From: Paludibacteraceae bacterium
Lineage (GTDB): Bacteria; Bacteroidota; Bacteroidia; Bacteroidales; Paludibacteraceae
DNA: 64,000 bases
NCBI GenBank assembly: GCA_017551675.1
Contig: JAFZLC010000007.1
Span: 93,040-157,039 of the forward strand
Direction of reading: 5' to 3'
Below, one piece after another: positions 45,503 to 53,284 of this stretch. Each line of letters opens with the position of its first letter. Position 1 is the stretch's first letter. The notes under the pieces were generated by a model. The model made no database searches and was not told where the DNA came from. It saw nothing but the letters and a program-made list of their open reading frames with translations. Position numbers and translations under genes: made by a program.

Positions 45503-46333
45503 TTATTTTGTGTGGTATTGAACAAGTCCATCTAACGGACTTTTCATAATTGCGGAGACTTGTCTTCCGTTGATTTCCGCTACTTCGGTCAGCTCTTTCT
45601 GGAAATAAAATGCAATGGAACCAATGCAACCTATCTGCAGATGTTTAGGGTATTGATTGATGTTTCTGCGGAAAAAATCGTGGAAACAATCAAGGAGAAA
45701 CTGATGGAAATAGGGTTCCTCCTTGTGGTTGTATACATGCTTGGAAAATTGAGCAAGGAAACGATTAGGAAATGGTCGCTTGTAGATATTCTCCATAAGT
45801 GTGGCAGGAGATGTGTTCTCTTCCAGAAAGAATCTTTCTGAAATTTCTGTTGACACCAATCCTTTTAGGATGTCGCTGACAAGTCTTTTCCCTATGACAG
45901 CTCCACTACCTTCATCGCCAAGAATGAATCCCAATGGGGATACGTTTTTAATGATTTCTTTTCCGTCGTAATGACAAGAGTTGGAGCCTGTCCCTAAGAT
46001 GCATGCAATGCCTTCGTTTCGGTTGAAGAGAGAACGGGCAGCGCCCAACAGATCATTGTGCACCTCAACAGATGCATTGGGAAATGTGTTTTGAAGCGGA
46101 CGTCGCACCATGTCGCATTTCTCTTTGAATGCACATCCTGCGCCGTAGAAATATACGAAATGGGTCTGTCTTTTCATTTCATCGGAACACACATCGTTGA
46201 TGGTTGAAAAAATATCCTCTTCAGTTTGATAAAAGGGGTTGATGCCGGCAACTTGTGTTTGCCGTATGATTTCGGATTTTTCTATCCATATAAAGTCACT
46301 TTTTGTGGAACCGCTATCAACAATGAGTGTCAT
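45503..46333 (-). CDS. N-acetylglucosamine kinase-like protein (BadF/BadG ATPase family)
   Basis: The best start is ATG 46333 (276 residues); the frame continues 16 codons upstream into a hydrophobic stretch that would displace the phosphate loop. The ASKHA sugar-kinase signatures are clear: phosphate-1 loop VDSGSTKSD (residues 5-13), predicted base Asp94 in VHNDLLGAAR, phosphate-2 loop ILGTGSNSC (112-120) and GDEGSGAVIGKR (139-150). Family members phosphorylate GlcNAc or related amino sugars, often from peptidoglycan turnover; the exact substrate is not settled by sequence. It is divergent from the glycogen operon and stands alone. Confidence 0.85.
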   Translation of the reverse strand: MTLIVDSGSTKSDFIWIEKSEIIRQTQVAGINPFYQTEEDIFSTINDVCSDEMKRQTHFVYFYGAGCAFKEKCDMVRRPLQNTFPNASVEVHNDLLGAARSLFNRNEGIACILGTGSNSCHYDGKEIIKNVSPLGFILGDEGSGAVIGKRLVSDILKGLVSTEISERFFLEENTSPATLMENIYKRPFPNRFLAQFSKHVYNHKEEPYFHQFLLDCFHDFFRRNINQYPKHLQIGCIGSIAFYFQKELTEVAEINGRQVSAIMKSPLDGLVQYHTK

Positions 46334-46568
46334 AATGCATAAAAATTTGATGAGATGACAAATTAACCATAAATTTTCCATAACAACAACAGGAAACGAT
46401 TACAAAATGGAAAAATTCTTTGTTTTCTCATTTTTTCGACGGAAAAACAAAAAAAACGCAAATAAAATGCCTTTATTAAGATAAAAATGCCTAAATTTAG
46501 ACTTTGAACGAATTATGACCATTCGAACAGATGAAAGGTGAGTATTTTGATTGTAAAATGTTACGTAT

Positions 46569-47687
46569 ATGAGTTATCTAAGATTTGACAAAATGCTGCT
46601 GACAAACCTCGAGCAATCACTGTCTCGAGAGATGTTGCGCACAAATAAGTCAGGTGCTTATCATTGTACCACGGTAGTGGGATGTAATACGCGGAAATAC
46701 CATGGACTATTGGTGATTCCGATTAAGAATATGGACAATGACAACCATGTTCTTTTGTCATCTCTAGACGAGACAGTGGTACAGCATGGTGCAGCATTCA
46801 ACTTAGGAATTCATAAATACGGGCCAGATCAATATTCTCCTAAAGGACATAAATACATGCGTGAGTTTAATTGCGATGTAGTGCCATGCGGTATTTATAG
46901 AGTGGGTGGTGTGATTCTTTCGAAAGAAAAGGTTTTCATGTCGTTTGAAAACCGAATATTAATAAAATACACGCTGTTAGAAGCAAATTCTCCAACAATA
47001 CTTCGATTTAGTCCGTTTTTGGCATTCCGTAATGTGAACGAACTAAGTGTTGAGAATTACCAAGCGGATACCTCCTACCGAGAGATAGATTCGGGTATAT
47101 CAATGTGTATGTATCAAGGTTATCCAACTTTGTACATGCAGTTCAATAAACCTATGAAGTTTATTTCTCAGCCCAATTGGAATAAAGGCATTGAGTATCC
47201 AAAGGAGTTGGAGAGAGGTTACTATTTTAAAGAAGATCTTTTTGTGCCCGGTTATTTTGAGGTTCCTATCAAACGTGGTGAATCTGTGATTTTCTCTGCG
47301 GGAGTTAGTGAACTTCGTTCGGAGGAGATGCCTAAGATTTATTACGAGGAGGTTTCTAAGAGAACGACGAGAACAAGTTTCTTTAATTGCTTGAAAAATT
47401 CTGCTCAACAGTTTTTCAACAGGAAAAACCCTGAGGAGTTATACCTGTTGGCAGGATATCCGTGGTTCAAGTGTCGGGCAAGAGATATGTTTATCTCATT
47501 GCCAGGAGTCTCCTTGGCATTTGACGATTTGTCAGGATTTGAGAAAATCATGGCAACAATGATACCAGGCATTCGAAACTTTATGAATGGAAAACCTATT
47601 GAACGTGATGTTCAAGGTTTGGAAGAACCCGATGTCTTTTTATGGCTCATGTGGGCGGTTCAAGAATACGCAAAAGCCACAACATGA
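46569..47687 (+). CDS. Glycogen debranching enzyme, N-terminal part (interrupted by in-frame TGA)
   Basis: These 372 residues carry the N-terminal bacterial-type debranching domain: LRTNKSGAYHCTTVVGCN, TRKYHGLLVIPI, then GYPWFKCRARDMFISLPG, which starts the catalytic (alpha/alpha)6 barrel. The frame stops at TGA 47685-47687 right after WAVQEYAKATT. The very next codons continue the same frame with the missing half of the enzyme (47691-48518). With the stop read through, the product would be about 649 residues, the normal length for this family in Bacteroidales. The gene is therefore a nonsense-interrupted or miscalled single gene, not two genes. Debranching enzymes remove alpha-1,6 branches from glycogen. 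It heads an operon with a GT4 and a GH57. Confidence 0.85.
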   Translation: MSYLRFDKMLLTNLEQSLSREMLRTNKSGAYHCTTVVGCNTRKYHGLLVIPIKNMDNDNHVLLSSLDETVVQHGAAFNLGIHKYGPDQYSPKGHKYMREFNCDVVPCGIYRVGGVILSKEKVFMSFENRILIKYTLLEANSPTILRFSPFLAFRNVNELSVENYQADTSYREIDSGISMCMYQGYPTLYMQFNKPMKFISQPNWNKGIEYPKELERGYYFKEDLFVPGYFEVPIKRGESVIFSAGVSELRSEEMPKIYYEEVSKRTTRTSFFNCLKNSAQQFFNRKNPEELYLLAGYPWFKCRARDMFISLPGVSLAFDDLSGFEKIMATMIPGIRNFMNGKPIERDVQGLEEPDVFLWLMWAVQEYAKATT

Positions 47688-47690
47688 GAA

Positions 47691-48518
47691 TTGGCATGGA
47701 GAATGTATGGCGAGTTTTTGAAAGAGATTATTGAATATATCCTAAAACAAAGACATCCTAATTTGTTCGTTCATGAAAATGGTTTGCTCTATGTCAATGG
47801 TTGGGATAAACCTGTAACATGGATGAATTCTGAGTGCGATGGACATCCAATCACGCCAAGAAGTGGTTATGTGGTGGAGTTCAATGCATTATGGTACAAT
47901 GATCTTCGCTTTGTTTCAGAATTGGCTGCTATGAATGGAGATGACTATTTCTCTGAGAGTCTGACCTTCTACGCAGATAAGGTGAAAGAGAACTTCGCAC
48001 CTACATTCTGGAATGGTTACTATCTATACGACTTTGTCTCTGGTGATTATCGAGAAGTCTCTGTTCGCCCTAATATGTTATGGGCTGTTTCATTGAGATA
48101 TTCTCCGTTGGAAAACAAACAGAAAAAATCGATTGTCGATATCTCCACTAAGGAGTTGCTTACTCCTAAGGGATTACGTTCGTTGAGTCCGAAGAGTCAA
48201 AATTACCATGGAACCTGTGATGGTTCACAAAAAGATCGTGATCAGGCAGCTTTCCAAGGAGCTGTGTGGCCATGGCTGATAGGAACATACCTGGAGGCTT
48301 ATTTGACTGTCTATAAGAATAGTGGATTCTCTTTTGCAGAGAGAACCCTTATCGGATTTGAAGAGGAGATGAGTCTTGGATGTATTGGAACACTCGCTGA
48401 AATGTACGACGGAAATCCACCATTTAGGGGAAGGGGAGGAATCTCTTTCGCTATGAATGTGGCAGAAGTGTTGAGAGTGTTGAAAATTTTGAATAATTAC
48501 AACAAAGATAATATATGA
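47691..48518 (+). CDS. Glycogen debranching enzyme, C-terminal part (same frame as 46569-47687)
   Basis: These 275 residues complete the catalytic barrel: HENGLLYVNGWDKPVTWMN, CDGHPITPRSGYVVEFNALWY, RDQAAFQGAVWPWLIG and ALAEMYD-like GTLAEMYDGNPPFRGRGG. The only starts are TTG 47691 and ATG 47706, neither with a ribosome-binding site, and the coding signal is continuous through the TGA at 47685. It would have no function without the N-terminal part unless the two pieces fold together. The stop overlaps the following glycosyltransferase start as ATGA. Confidence 0.8.
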   Translation: MAWRMYGEFLKEIIEYILKQRHPNLFVHENGLLYVNGWDKPVTWMNSECDGHPITPRSGYVVEFNALWYNDLRFVSELAAMNGDDYFSESLTFYADKVKENFAPTFWNGYYLYDFVSGDYREVSVRPNMLWAVSLRYSPLENKQKKSIVDISTKELLTPKGLRSLSPKSQNYHGTCDGSQKDRDQAAFQGAVWPWLIGTYLEAYLTVYKNSGFSFAERTLIGFEEEMSLGCIGTLAEMYDGNPPFRGRGGISFAMNVAEVLRVLKILNNYNKDNI

Positions 48519-49780
48519 AGGCGTTGATGTTTGGTTGGGAATTTCCTCCTCATATACTTGGAGGTTTAGGTACGGCAAGTTACGGCCTGACTAGAGGTAT
48601 GTCTGTACAAAAAGACATGGAAATCTCTTTCATGCTGCCTAAACCTTGGGGAGATGAGGACCAAAGTTTTCTGAAAATCATTCCGGCAAATAAAATTCCT
48701 ATTTGCTGGAGAGAGCCTGATTGGAATTACCTAAACCAAGAATTAAATGGAAGAATCTCAACAGATGAATATTATCATTATAGAAATTGCATCCGAGAGG
48801 ATAATAATTACATCGGAGTTAATGGCATAGGATCTGTTGAATTTTCCGGTCGTTATCCAAATAATCTACAGGAAGAGATTCGTAATTATGATGCAGTGGC
48901 GGGTGTTGTTTGCCGTGCATTAGATTTTGATATTATTCATTCTCATGATTGGCTGACATATCCTGCTGGTATTCATGCGAAGAATGTTTCGGGGAAACCA
49001 CTGGTGATTCATGTGCATGCAACCGATTTCGATCGTAGTAGAGGCAATGTGAATCCTATAGTATATAATATTGAGAAGACAGGTATGGATTACGCCGACC
49101 ATATTATTACGGTTAGTAATCTGACACGAGAGACGGTTATCAATCGCTATCATATAGACCCAGCAAAGGTGACGACGGTTCATAATGCGGTGGAACCATT
49201 AAGCCCTGAGATTATGGCGATAGAATCACGAAAAGGAACGAAAGATAAGGTCGTTACATTCTTGGGCCGTATTACGATGCAGAAGGGTCCTGAATATTTT
49301 GTTGAGGCTGCTTATCGTGTTTTGCAACGCACGAAAAATGTGCGTTTCGTAATGGCAGGAAGTGGCGACATGATGGAGAAAATGATACGACACGTCGCTT
49401 TCCGTAATATTTCAGACAGATTCCATTTTACAGGATTCCTGAAGGGAAAAGAGGTGTATGAAATGTTGAAGTCAAGTGATGTCTATATCATGCCTTCCGT
49501 TTCTGAACCATTCGGTATCTCTCCTTTGGAAGCTATGCAAGTTGGTGTGCCGACAATCATATCCAAACAGTCTGGTTGTGCGGAAATCTTATCAAACGCC
49601 ATCAAAATAGATTATTGGGACATTGATGCCATGGCAGATGCCATCTATTCCATCATCACATATCCTTCGATGTACAACTTCCTTAAGGTGGAAGGCAAAA
49701 AGGAAGTGGATGAGATCAAGTGGGAATATGCTGCTCAGAAAGTGAGACAGGTATATAATAAGGTGTTGGGATGGAATTAA
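48515..49780 (+). CDS. Family 4 glycosyltransferase, glycogen/starch synthase-like
   Basis: This 421-residue cytoplasmic protein has the GT-B fold with the N-terminal nucleotide-sugar loop GWEFPPHILGGLGTAS, IIHSHDWLTYPAG, a catalytic-region HVHATDFDRSRGN, and the C-terminal domain with VTFLGRITMQKGPEYF and the E-x7-E motif SEPFGISPLEAMQVG. It belongs to the GT4 group that in Bacteroidetes replaces classical GT5 glycogen synthase. Its place between the debranching enzyme and a GH57 enzyme supports a role in glycogen metabolism. Donor sugar is unproven. Confidence 0.9.
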   Translation: MKALMFGWEFPPHILGGLGTASYGLTRGMSVQKDMEISFMLPKPWGDEDQSFLKIIPANKIPICWREPDWNYLNQELNGRISTDEYYHYRNCIREDNNYIGVNGIGSVEFSGRYPNNLQEEIRNYDAVAGVVCRALDFDIIHSHDWLTYPAGIHAKNVSGKPLVIHVHATDFDRSRGNVNPIVYNIEKTGMDYADHIITVSNLTRETVINRYHIDPAKVTTVHNAVEPLSPEIMAIESRKGTKDKVVTFLGRITMQKGPEYFVEAAYRVLQRTKNVRFVMAGSGDMMEKMIRHVAFRNISDRFHFTGFLKGKEVYEMLKSSDVYIMPSVSEPFGISPLEAMQVGVPTIISKQSGCAEILSNAIKIDYWDIDAMADAIYSIITYPSMYNFLKVEGKKEVDEIKWEYAAQKVRQVYNKVLGWN

Positions 49781-49814
49781 TGTATAATCTTAGATAATGT
49801 AAATATTATAATAT

Positions 49815-51224
49815 ATGAAGTCAGTTTGTTTCTATTTTCAGGTTCATCAACCATTTCGATTGAAGCGATACCGCTTCTTCGATATCGGTAGTGATCATTA
49901 TTATTATGACGATTATAATAATGAGGAAATCATTACAAGAATAGCACACAACTGCTATTTGCCTGCCAACAATACCATCCTTCAAATGATTAAGGATACA
50001 AAGGGCAAGTTCAAGGTGGCTTACTCCATCTCAGGTATCGCTCTCGAACAAATGGAATTGTATGCCCCTGAGGTTATAGACTCTTTCAAAGACTTAGCCA
50101 AAACAGGATGTGTGGAGTTCTTAGCGGAAACATACGCTCATTCTCTCTCTTCATTGATTGAAGATAGTGATGAGTTTGAAATACAAGTGAAATCTCATGT
50201 AAAAAAAATACAGAACTTGTTTGGCTATAAACCAACCGTATTTCGTAATACAGAGTTGATTTATTCTGATGATATTGGTGAACGTGTGGCCAACATGGGA
50301 TTTAAAGGCATGATAACAGAAGGTGCTAAGCATGTCTTGGGTTGGAAAAGTCCTAACTATGTTTATTGCTGTGCAAACAATCCTCGTCTGAAAATCTTAT
50401 TGAAAAACTTCAAACTGAGTGATGATGTGACCTTCCGCTTCTCCGATTGGAGCTGGAATCAGTATCCGTTGACTGCCGACAAATTCATGGAGTGGATTAA
50501 AGACACTCCCGAATCTGAGGATGTTGTCAACCTATTTATGAACTATGAGACCTTCGGTGAATTGCAAAGTGCTGGCACTGGTATCTTCGAATTTTTAAAG
50601 GCTTTGCCTTATTTCGCAGATAAAATGAACATCGATTTCCAAACACCTTCAATGGTAATTGAAAAACGGAAACCGATAGATCAAATTCATGTTCCTTACG
50701 CAATGTCATGGGCCGATGAGGAACGCGACCTATCCGCATGGTTGGGTAATGAACTGCAACACTCTGCCTTTGATAAGTTAAATGCCATCGGCGAACGTGT
50801 TCGCTTGTCAAATGACAGACGATTACTTCAGGATTGGCTTTATCTTCAATCGAGTGACCATTTCTATTATATGTCCACTAAATACTTCTCTGATGGAGCT
50901 GTTCATAGTCATTTCAGTCCGTATGACACGCCATACGAGGCTTTTATGAACTATATGAACGTACTTAGTGATTTTATCGAACGTGTGAACTCCGTCTTCC
51001 CTGAAGGTGTGGACAATGAAGAATTAAATTCCCTTCTGCAAACCATTGAAGCTCAGGGAAAAATCATAGCAGAATTAGAGGAAACGAATAAAAAATTGTT
51101 GGCTAAGGAAAATGTAACTACTGCAGCACCTAAAAAGAAGAGTGCTCCGAAAACTTCATCTAAGAAGTCAACCAAAGCAATTCCTAAGCTAACAACAGAC
51201 GATACAGAAAGATTAAAGGCTTAA
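49815..51224 (+). CDS. Family 57 glycoside hydrolase (alpha-amylase/glucanotransferase type)
   Basis: This 469-residue protein has the GH57 motif 1 HQPFR (residues 11-15), AETYAHSLSSL (~105-114), the predicted nucleophile Glu147 in FRNTELIYSD, and FMNYETFGEL (~237-246) as a later conserved region. The catalytic barrel ends near ~400. A coiled coil (~405-440) and a Lys/Ala/Ser-rich tail follow, which are outside the usual family fold and could mediate binding to a partner or to the polymer. No signal peptide is present, so it acts in the cytoplasm on glycogen or maltodextrin. It is the last gene of the glycogen operon. Confidence 0.9.
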   Translation: MKSVCFYFQVHQPFRLKRYRFFDIGSDHYYYDDYNNEEIITRIAHNCYLPANNTILQMIKDTKGKFKVAYSISGIALEQMELYAPEVIDSFKDLAKTGCVEFLAETYAHSLSSLIEDSDEFEIQVKSHVKKIQNLFGYKPTVFRNTELIYSDDIGERVANMGFKGMITEGAKHVLGWKSPNYVYCCANNPRLKILLKNFKLSDDVTFRFSDWSWNQYPLTADKFMEWIKDTPESEDVVNLFMNYETFGELQSAGTGIFEFLKALPYFADKMNIDFQTPSMVIEKRKPIDQIHVPYAMSWADEERDLSAWLGNELQHSAFDKLNAIGERVRLSNDRRLLQDWLYLQSSDHFYYMSTKYFSDGAVHSHFSPYDTPYEAFMNYMNVLSDFIERVNSVFPEGVDNEELNSLLQTIEAQGKIIAELEETNKKLLAKENVTTAAPKKKSAPKTSSKKSTKAIPKLTTDDTERLKA

Positions 51225-51254
51225 TAATTCAGTTTTCTTCACAAAGTAAGGGTA

Positions 51255-51295
51255 AGAGAGGGTATGTCATTCTTGATGTACTCTCTCTTTTTTTT
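51255..51295 (+). terminator. Terminator of the glycogen operon
   Basis: AGAGAGGGTA (51255-51264) pairs with TACTCTCTCT (51279-51288), one G-U pair, followed by a run of T to 51295. Confidence 0.85.
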
Positions 51296-51343
51296 GTCCT
51301 GTTATTTGTTGAACGGAAAGAGTGCAATTAAGCGGAAAATTCG

Positions 51344-51351
51344 TAATTTTG
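51344..51351 (+). promoter_or_regulatory. -7 element for the PagL-like gene
   Basis: TAATTTTG matches TANNTTTG exactly, 19 bases before ATG 51371. No clear -33 box. Confidence 0.5.
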
Positions 51352-51370
51352 CACCGTTTTTAGAAAATGT

Positions 51371-52630
51371 ATGGCGAAATTAAAATCAATATTCTGTTCA
51401 GAAAGGAGCTTGGCATTTATTCTTACCATCAGTTTCCTTTTCTTATCATCTTCTGTTAGTGCGGAAAAAGATTCCACTGCACGTTCTATGTCATGGCATA
51501 TCCGTGGTGATTATGGTATGGTGTTCTCGACAAATGATCTTGTGAAGGGTGGTCATTATAATCCAGTCAATCAAGGATGGACTTATGACAAAAACGATGA
51601 GATTAAAAATTACTCTTCTTTGGGAATACAATATCAGTGGGGATTGAAGAAAGATGATTGGCGCCATGCTGCTTATCGTAATCCTTATTTCGGTGTTGGT
51701 TTTCATGTGGGGGATTTTAATGATGAACGTCTGGGCAATCCTTTCTCCCTCTATTTTATATATGGTTCGGAATTCTTTCGCTTCACAAAATGGCTTTCAT
51801 GGAACGGGGAGATGAACTTAGGCTATTCTTCCAATTGGAATCATTACGACAAATTTACCAACCAAGATAATGTGGCCATCGGTGGAAGCAATAACATTCA
51901 TGTTTGTTTGGCAACATACCTTCGTTTCTTGATGACCGACCATTGTGACCTTCGTTTGGGTGCTAATTTTACCCATTATTCAAATGGTGCACTGAAAATG
52001 CCTAACAGAGGTATGAACATGTTAGATCCATTCCTCTCATTGGGCTATCGAATCAATGAAGATCGAGATATGCCTCGTCCTGCATTCAAAGCCACGCGTC
52101 ATCCTTATCGGCTTGATCATGATTTCATCCTGACTACCTCTTGTCGACAGGTATATTTCAATATGGAAAATACAAATCTGAAGACACAGTACGTAGATTA
52201 TTTGTTTCATGTCTATGCATTCAGTTATGCTCCGATGTTTACCCGCAGTTACAAATATAAGTTCGGACCAAGTTTAGATTTTAAATACGATGAAAGTATT
52301 GGTGCTCGTGCGGATTATGTTTACAATGAATATGATGAACATTATTCTAATCGGGTTTGGTTGGGTGAGAAAAAAGACCGCTTTTCTATGGGTCTCTCAT
52401 TAAAAGGAGAGGTGACAATGCCTTATTTTTCTGTCTTTGCTAATGTGGGATATGAGTTTTGGCACAAGGACGAGAGAATTCCTCGTGTGTATGAACAAAT
52501 TGGTGTGAAGATACAACCTTATGGAAATTTCTTTGGTATGATGGGTGTCAGAGCAGTATACTTTACAAAAGCACAGTATATAACTTGGAGCGTTGGTTAC
52601 ACATTGAAAGGAAAAGAAAAAAAAGACTGA
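51371..52630 (+). CDS. Outer-membrane acyloxyacyl hydrolase / PagL-like lipid A 3-O-deacylase
   Basis: This 419-residue protein has a signal peptide (SFLFLSSSVSA-E, residue ~31) and barrel strands such as NPYFGVGFHVGDF and GMMGVRAVYF. The segment FTHYSNGALKMPNRGMNML carries the PagL signature: His202, Ser204 and Asn205 in H-x-S-N, followed by P-N-x-G. PagL enzymes remove the 3-linked acyl chain of lipid A in the outer membrane. The protein is much longer than Proteobacterial PagL (about 170-190 residues), with a second half (~240-419) that may be a further barrel part. The deacylase assignment rests on the motif; substrate is inferred. Confidence 0.8.
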   Translation: MAKLKSIFCSERSLAFILTISFLFLSSSVSAEKDSTARSMSWHIRGDYGMVFSTNDLVKGGHYNPVNQGWTYDKNDEIKNYSSLGIQYQWGLKKDDWRHAAYRNPYFGVGFHVGDFNDERLGNPFSLYFIYGSEFFRFTKWLSWNGEMNLGYSSNWNHYDKFTNQDNVAIGGSNNIHVCLATYLRFLMTDHCDLRLGANFTHYSNGALKMPNRGMNMLDPFLSLGYRINEDRDMPRPAFKATRHPYRLDHDFILTTSCRQVYFNMENTNLKTQYVDYLFHVYAFSYAPMFTRSYKYKFGPSLDFKYDESIGARADYVYNEYDEHYSNRVWLGEKKDRFSMGLSLKGEVTMPYFSVFANVGYEFWHKDERIPRVYEQIGVKIQPYGNFFGMMGVRAVYFTKAQYITWSVGYTLKGKEKKD

Positions 52631-52712
52631 TGAAAGGGCACTTTTTTGATAATTTCAAAGAAAACCTACTTTTGTTGCTTCGAAAAAAATGACAAATAAT
52701 TGGACAAATTAT

Positions 52713-52742
52713 TTTGAATTTTGAAAAACTTCTGTACATTTG
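52713..52742 (+). promoter_or_regulatory. Promoter ahead of a 29-residue membrane peptide gene
   Basis: TTTG (52713-52716), 18 bases, then TACATTTG (52735-52742) match both consensus boxes. The predicted transcript begins near 52749. Confidence 0.65.
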
Positions 52743-52814
52743 TTCTTGATTTGCTGAAAGATAGAGTTGAAAACCATATGCATTAATGTTGTGTAACCTT
52801 AAATTATATAGTGT

Positions 52815-52904
52815 ATGACGACTGTGTTTATTTTTTTGTTTTTCTTTTATTGGATTGTCTTGGGCGTTTCTATTTACAAAGCCAAGATCGTCGATGAAGA
52901 TTAG
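52815..52904 (+). CDS. Candidate small membrane protein, 29 residues
   Basis: ATG 52815 opens a 29-codon frame. The translation has a single hydrophobic helix (VFIFLFFFYWIVLGVSIY, residues 4-21) and a short charged tail KAKIVDED. The phenylalanine- and isoleucine-rich helix flanked by a positively charged then acidic tail is typical of real small inner-membrane proteins. It is preceded by a good promoter at 52713-52742 with a leader of about 66 bases. No homologue was recognised and no ribosome-binding site is obvious. The remainder of the gap 52905-53065 shows no gene. Confidence 0.5.
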   Translation: MTTVFIFLFFFYWIVLGVSIYKAKIVDED

Positions 52905-53065
52905 AGATGTTTTTGTTGATGTGACCATTATCTTACCGGTTTTTCAACATGGTTTGACAGAGAAGTCTGTTAAACAGAGGAAATGTTCTCCTTTATGAAC
53001 ATTGTGTCTGCGTTTCTTTATTCTAGTCCATTAAAAGAGTGTTTCGAAAATTCGCATGAAAAATT

Positions 53066-53095
53066 TTTGTGCGAATAAAAAATAATCTATATTTG
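53066..53095 (+). promoter_or_regulatory. Promoter of the tryptophan leader-trpB transcript
   Basis: TTTG (53066-53069), 18 bases, TATATTTG (53088-53095) fit the -33/-7 consensus. Transcription near 53102 gives a 15-base leader before the leader-peptide ATG. Confidence 0.75.
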
Positions 53096-53116
53096 TAAGC
53101 ATAAAGCAAAATAGAT

Positions 53117-53164
53117 ATGAATCATTATCCGAGCAATAGCAGACGTTGGTGGCGCTGGTCCTAG
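53117..53164 (+). CDS. trpL: Tryptophan leader peptide (15 residues)
   Basis: The frame reads MNHYPSNSRRWWRWS and ends at TAG 53162-53164. Three Trp codons (53147-53152 and 53156-53158) in a 4-codon stretch near the end of a 15-codon frame are the mark of a trp attenuator leader. Stalling of the ribosome at these codons when charged tRNA-Trp is scarce would free the downstream strand 53170-53176 for the antiterminator. It sits 15 bases after the predicted transcript start and 120 bases before the TrpB2-type gene. Confidence 0.8.
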   Translation: MNHYPSNSRRWWRWS

Positions 53165-53249
53165 TATAAATGGAGGATCCGTCAATCGATATATGCAATG
53201 TTCGAGCGAAATAGAAAGCAGTAGGCCTCCATGACCTGCTGCTTTTTTT
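53157..53249 (+). promoter_or_regulatory. Tryptophan attenuator with alternative hairpins
   Basis: Three mutually exclusive pairings can be drawn. Strand 1:2 is GGTCCT (53157-53162) with AGGATC (53174-53179), one G-U. Strand 2:3, the antiterminator, is ATGGAGG (53170-53176) with CCTCCAT (53226-53232), seven perfect pairs. Strand 3:4, the terminator, is AGCAGTAGG (53217-53225) with CCTGCTGCT (53235-53243), one G-U, followed by T7 (53243-53249). Strand 1 overlaps the last Trp codon and the stop of the leader peptide, as in classical attenuation: a ribosome stalled on the Trp codons blocks 1:2 and lets 2:3 form. Confidence 0.8.
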
Positions 53250-53284
53250 GATGAAAATAATTGTTAACGATATAATAGTTGAAA

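Noticed and set aside
47685..47687. TGA in the debranching enzyme as a selenocysteine codon
   Set aside because: No selenocysteine insertion hairpin was recognised just downstream, and this enzyme family has no known selenocysteine; a nonsense change or sequence error is simpler.
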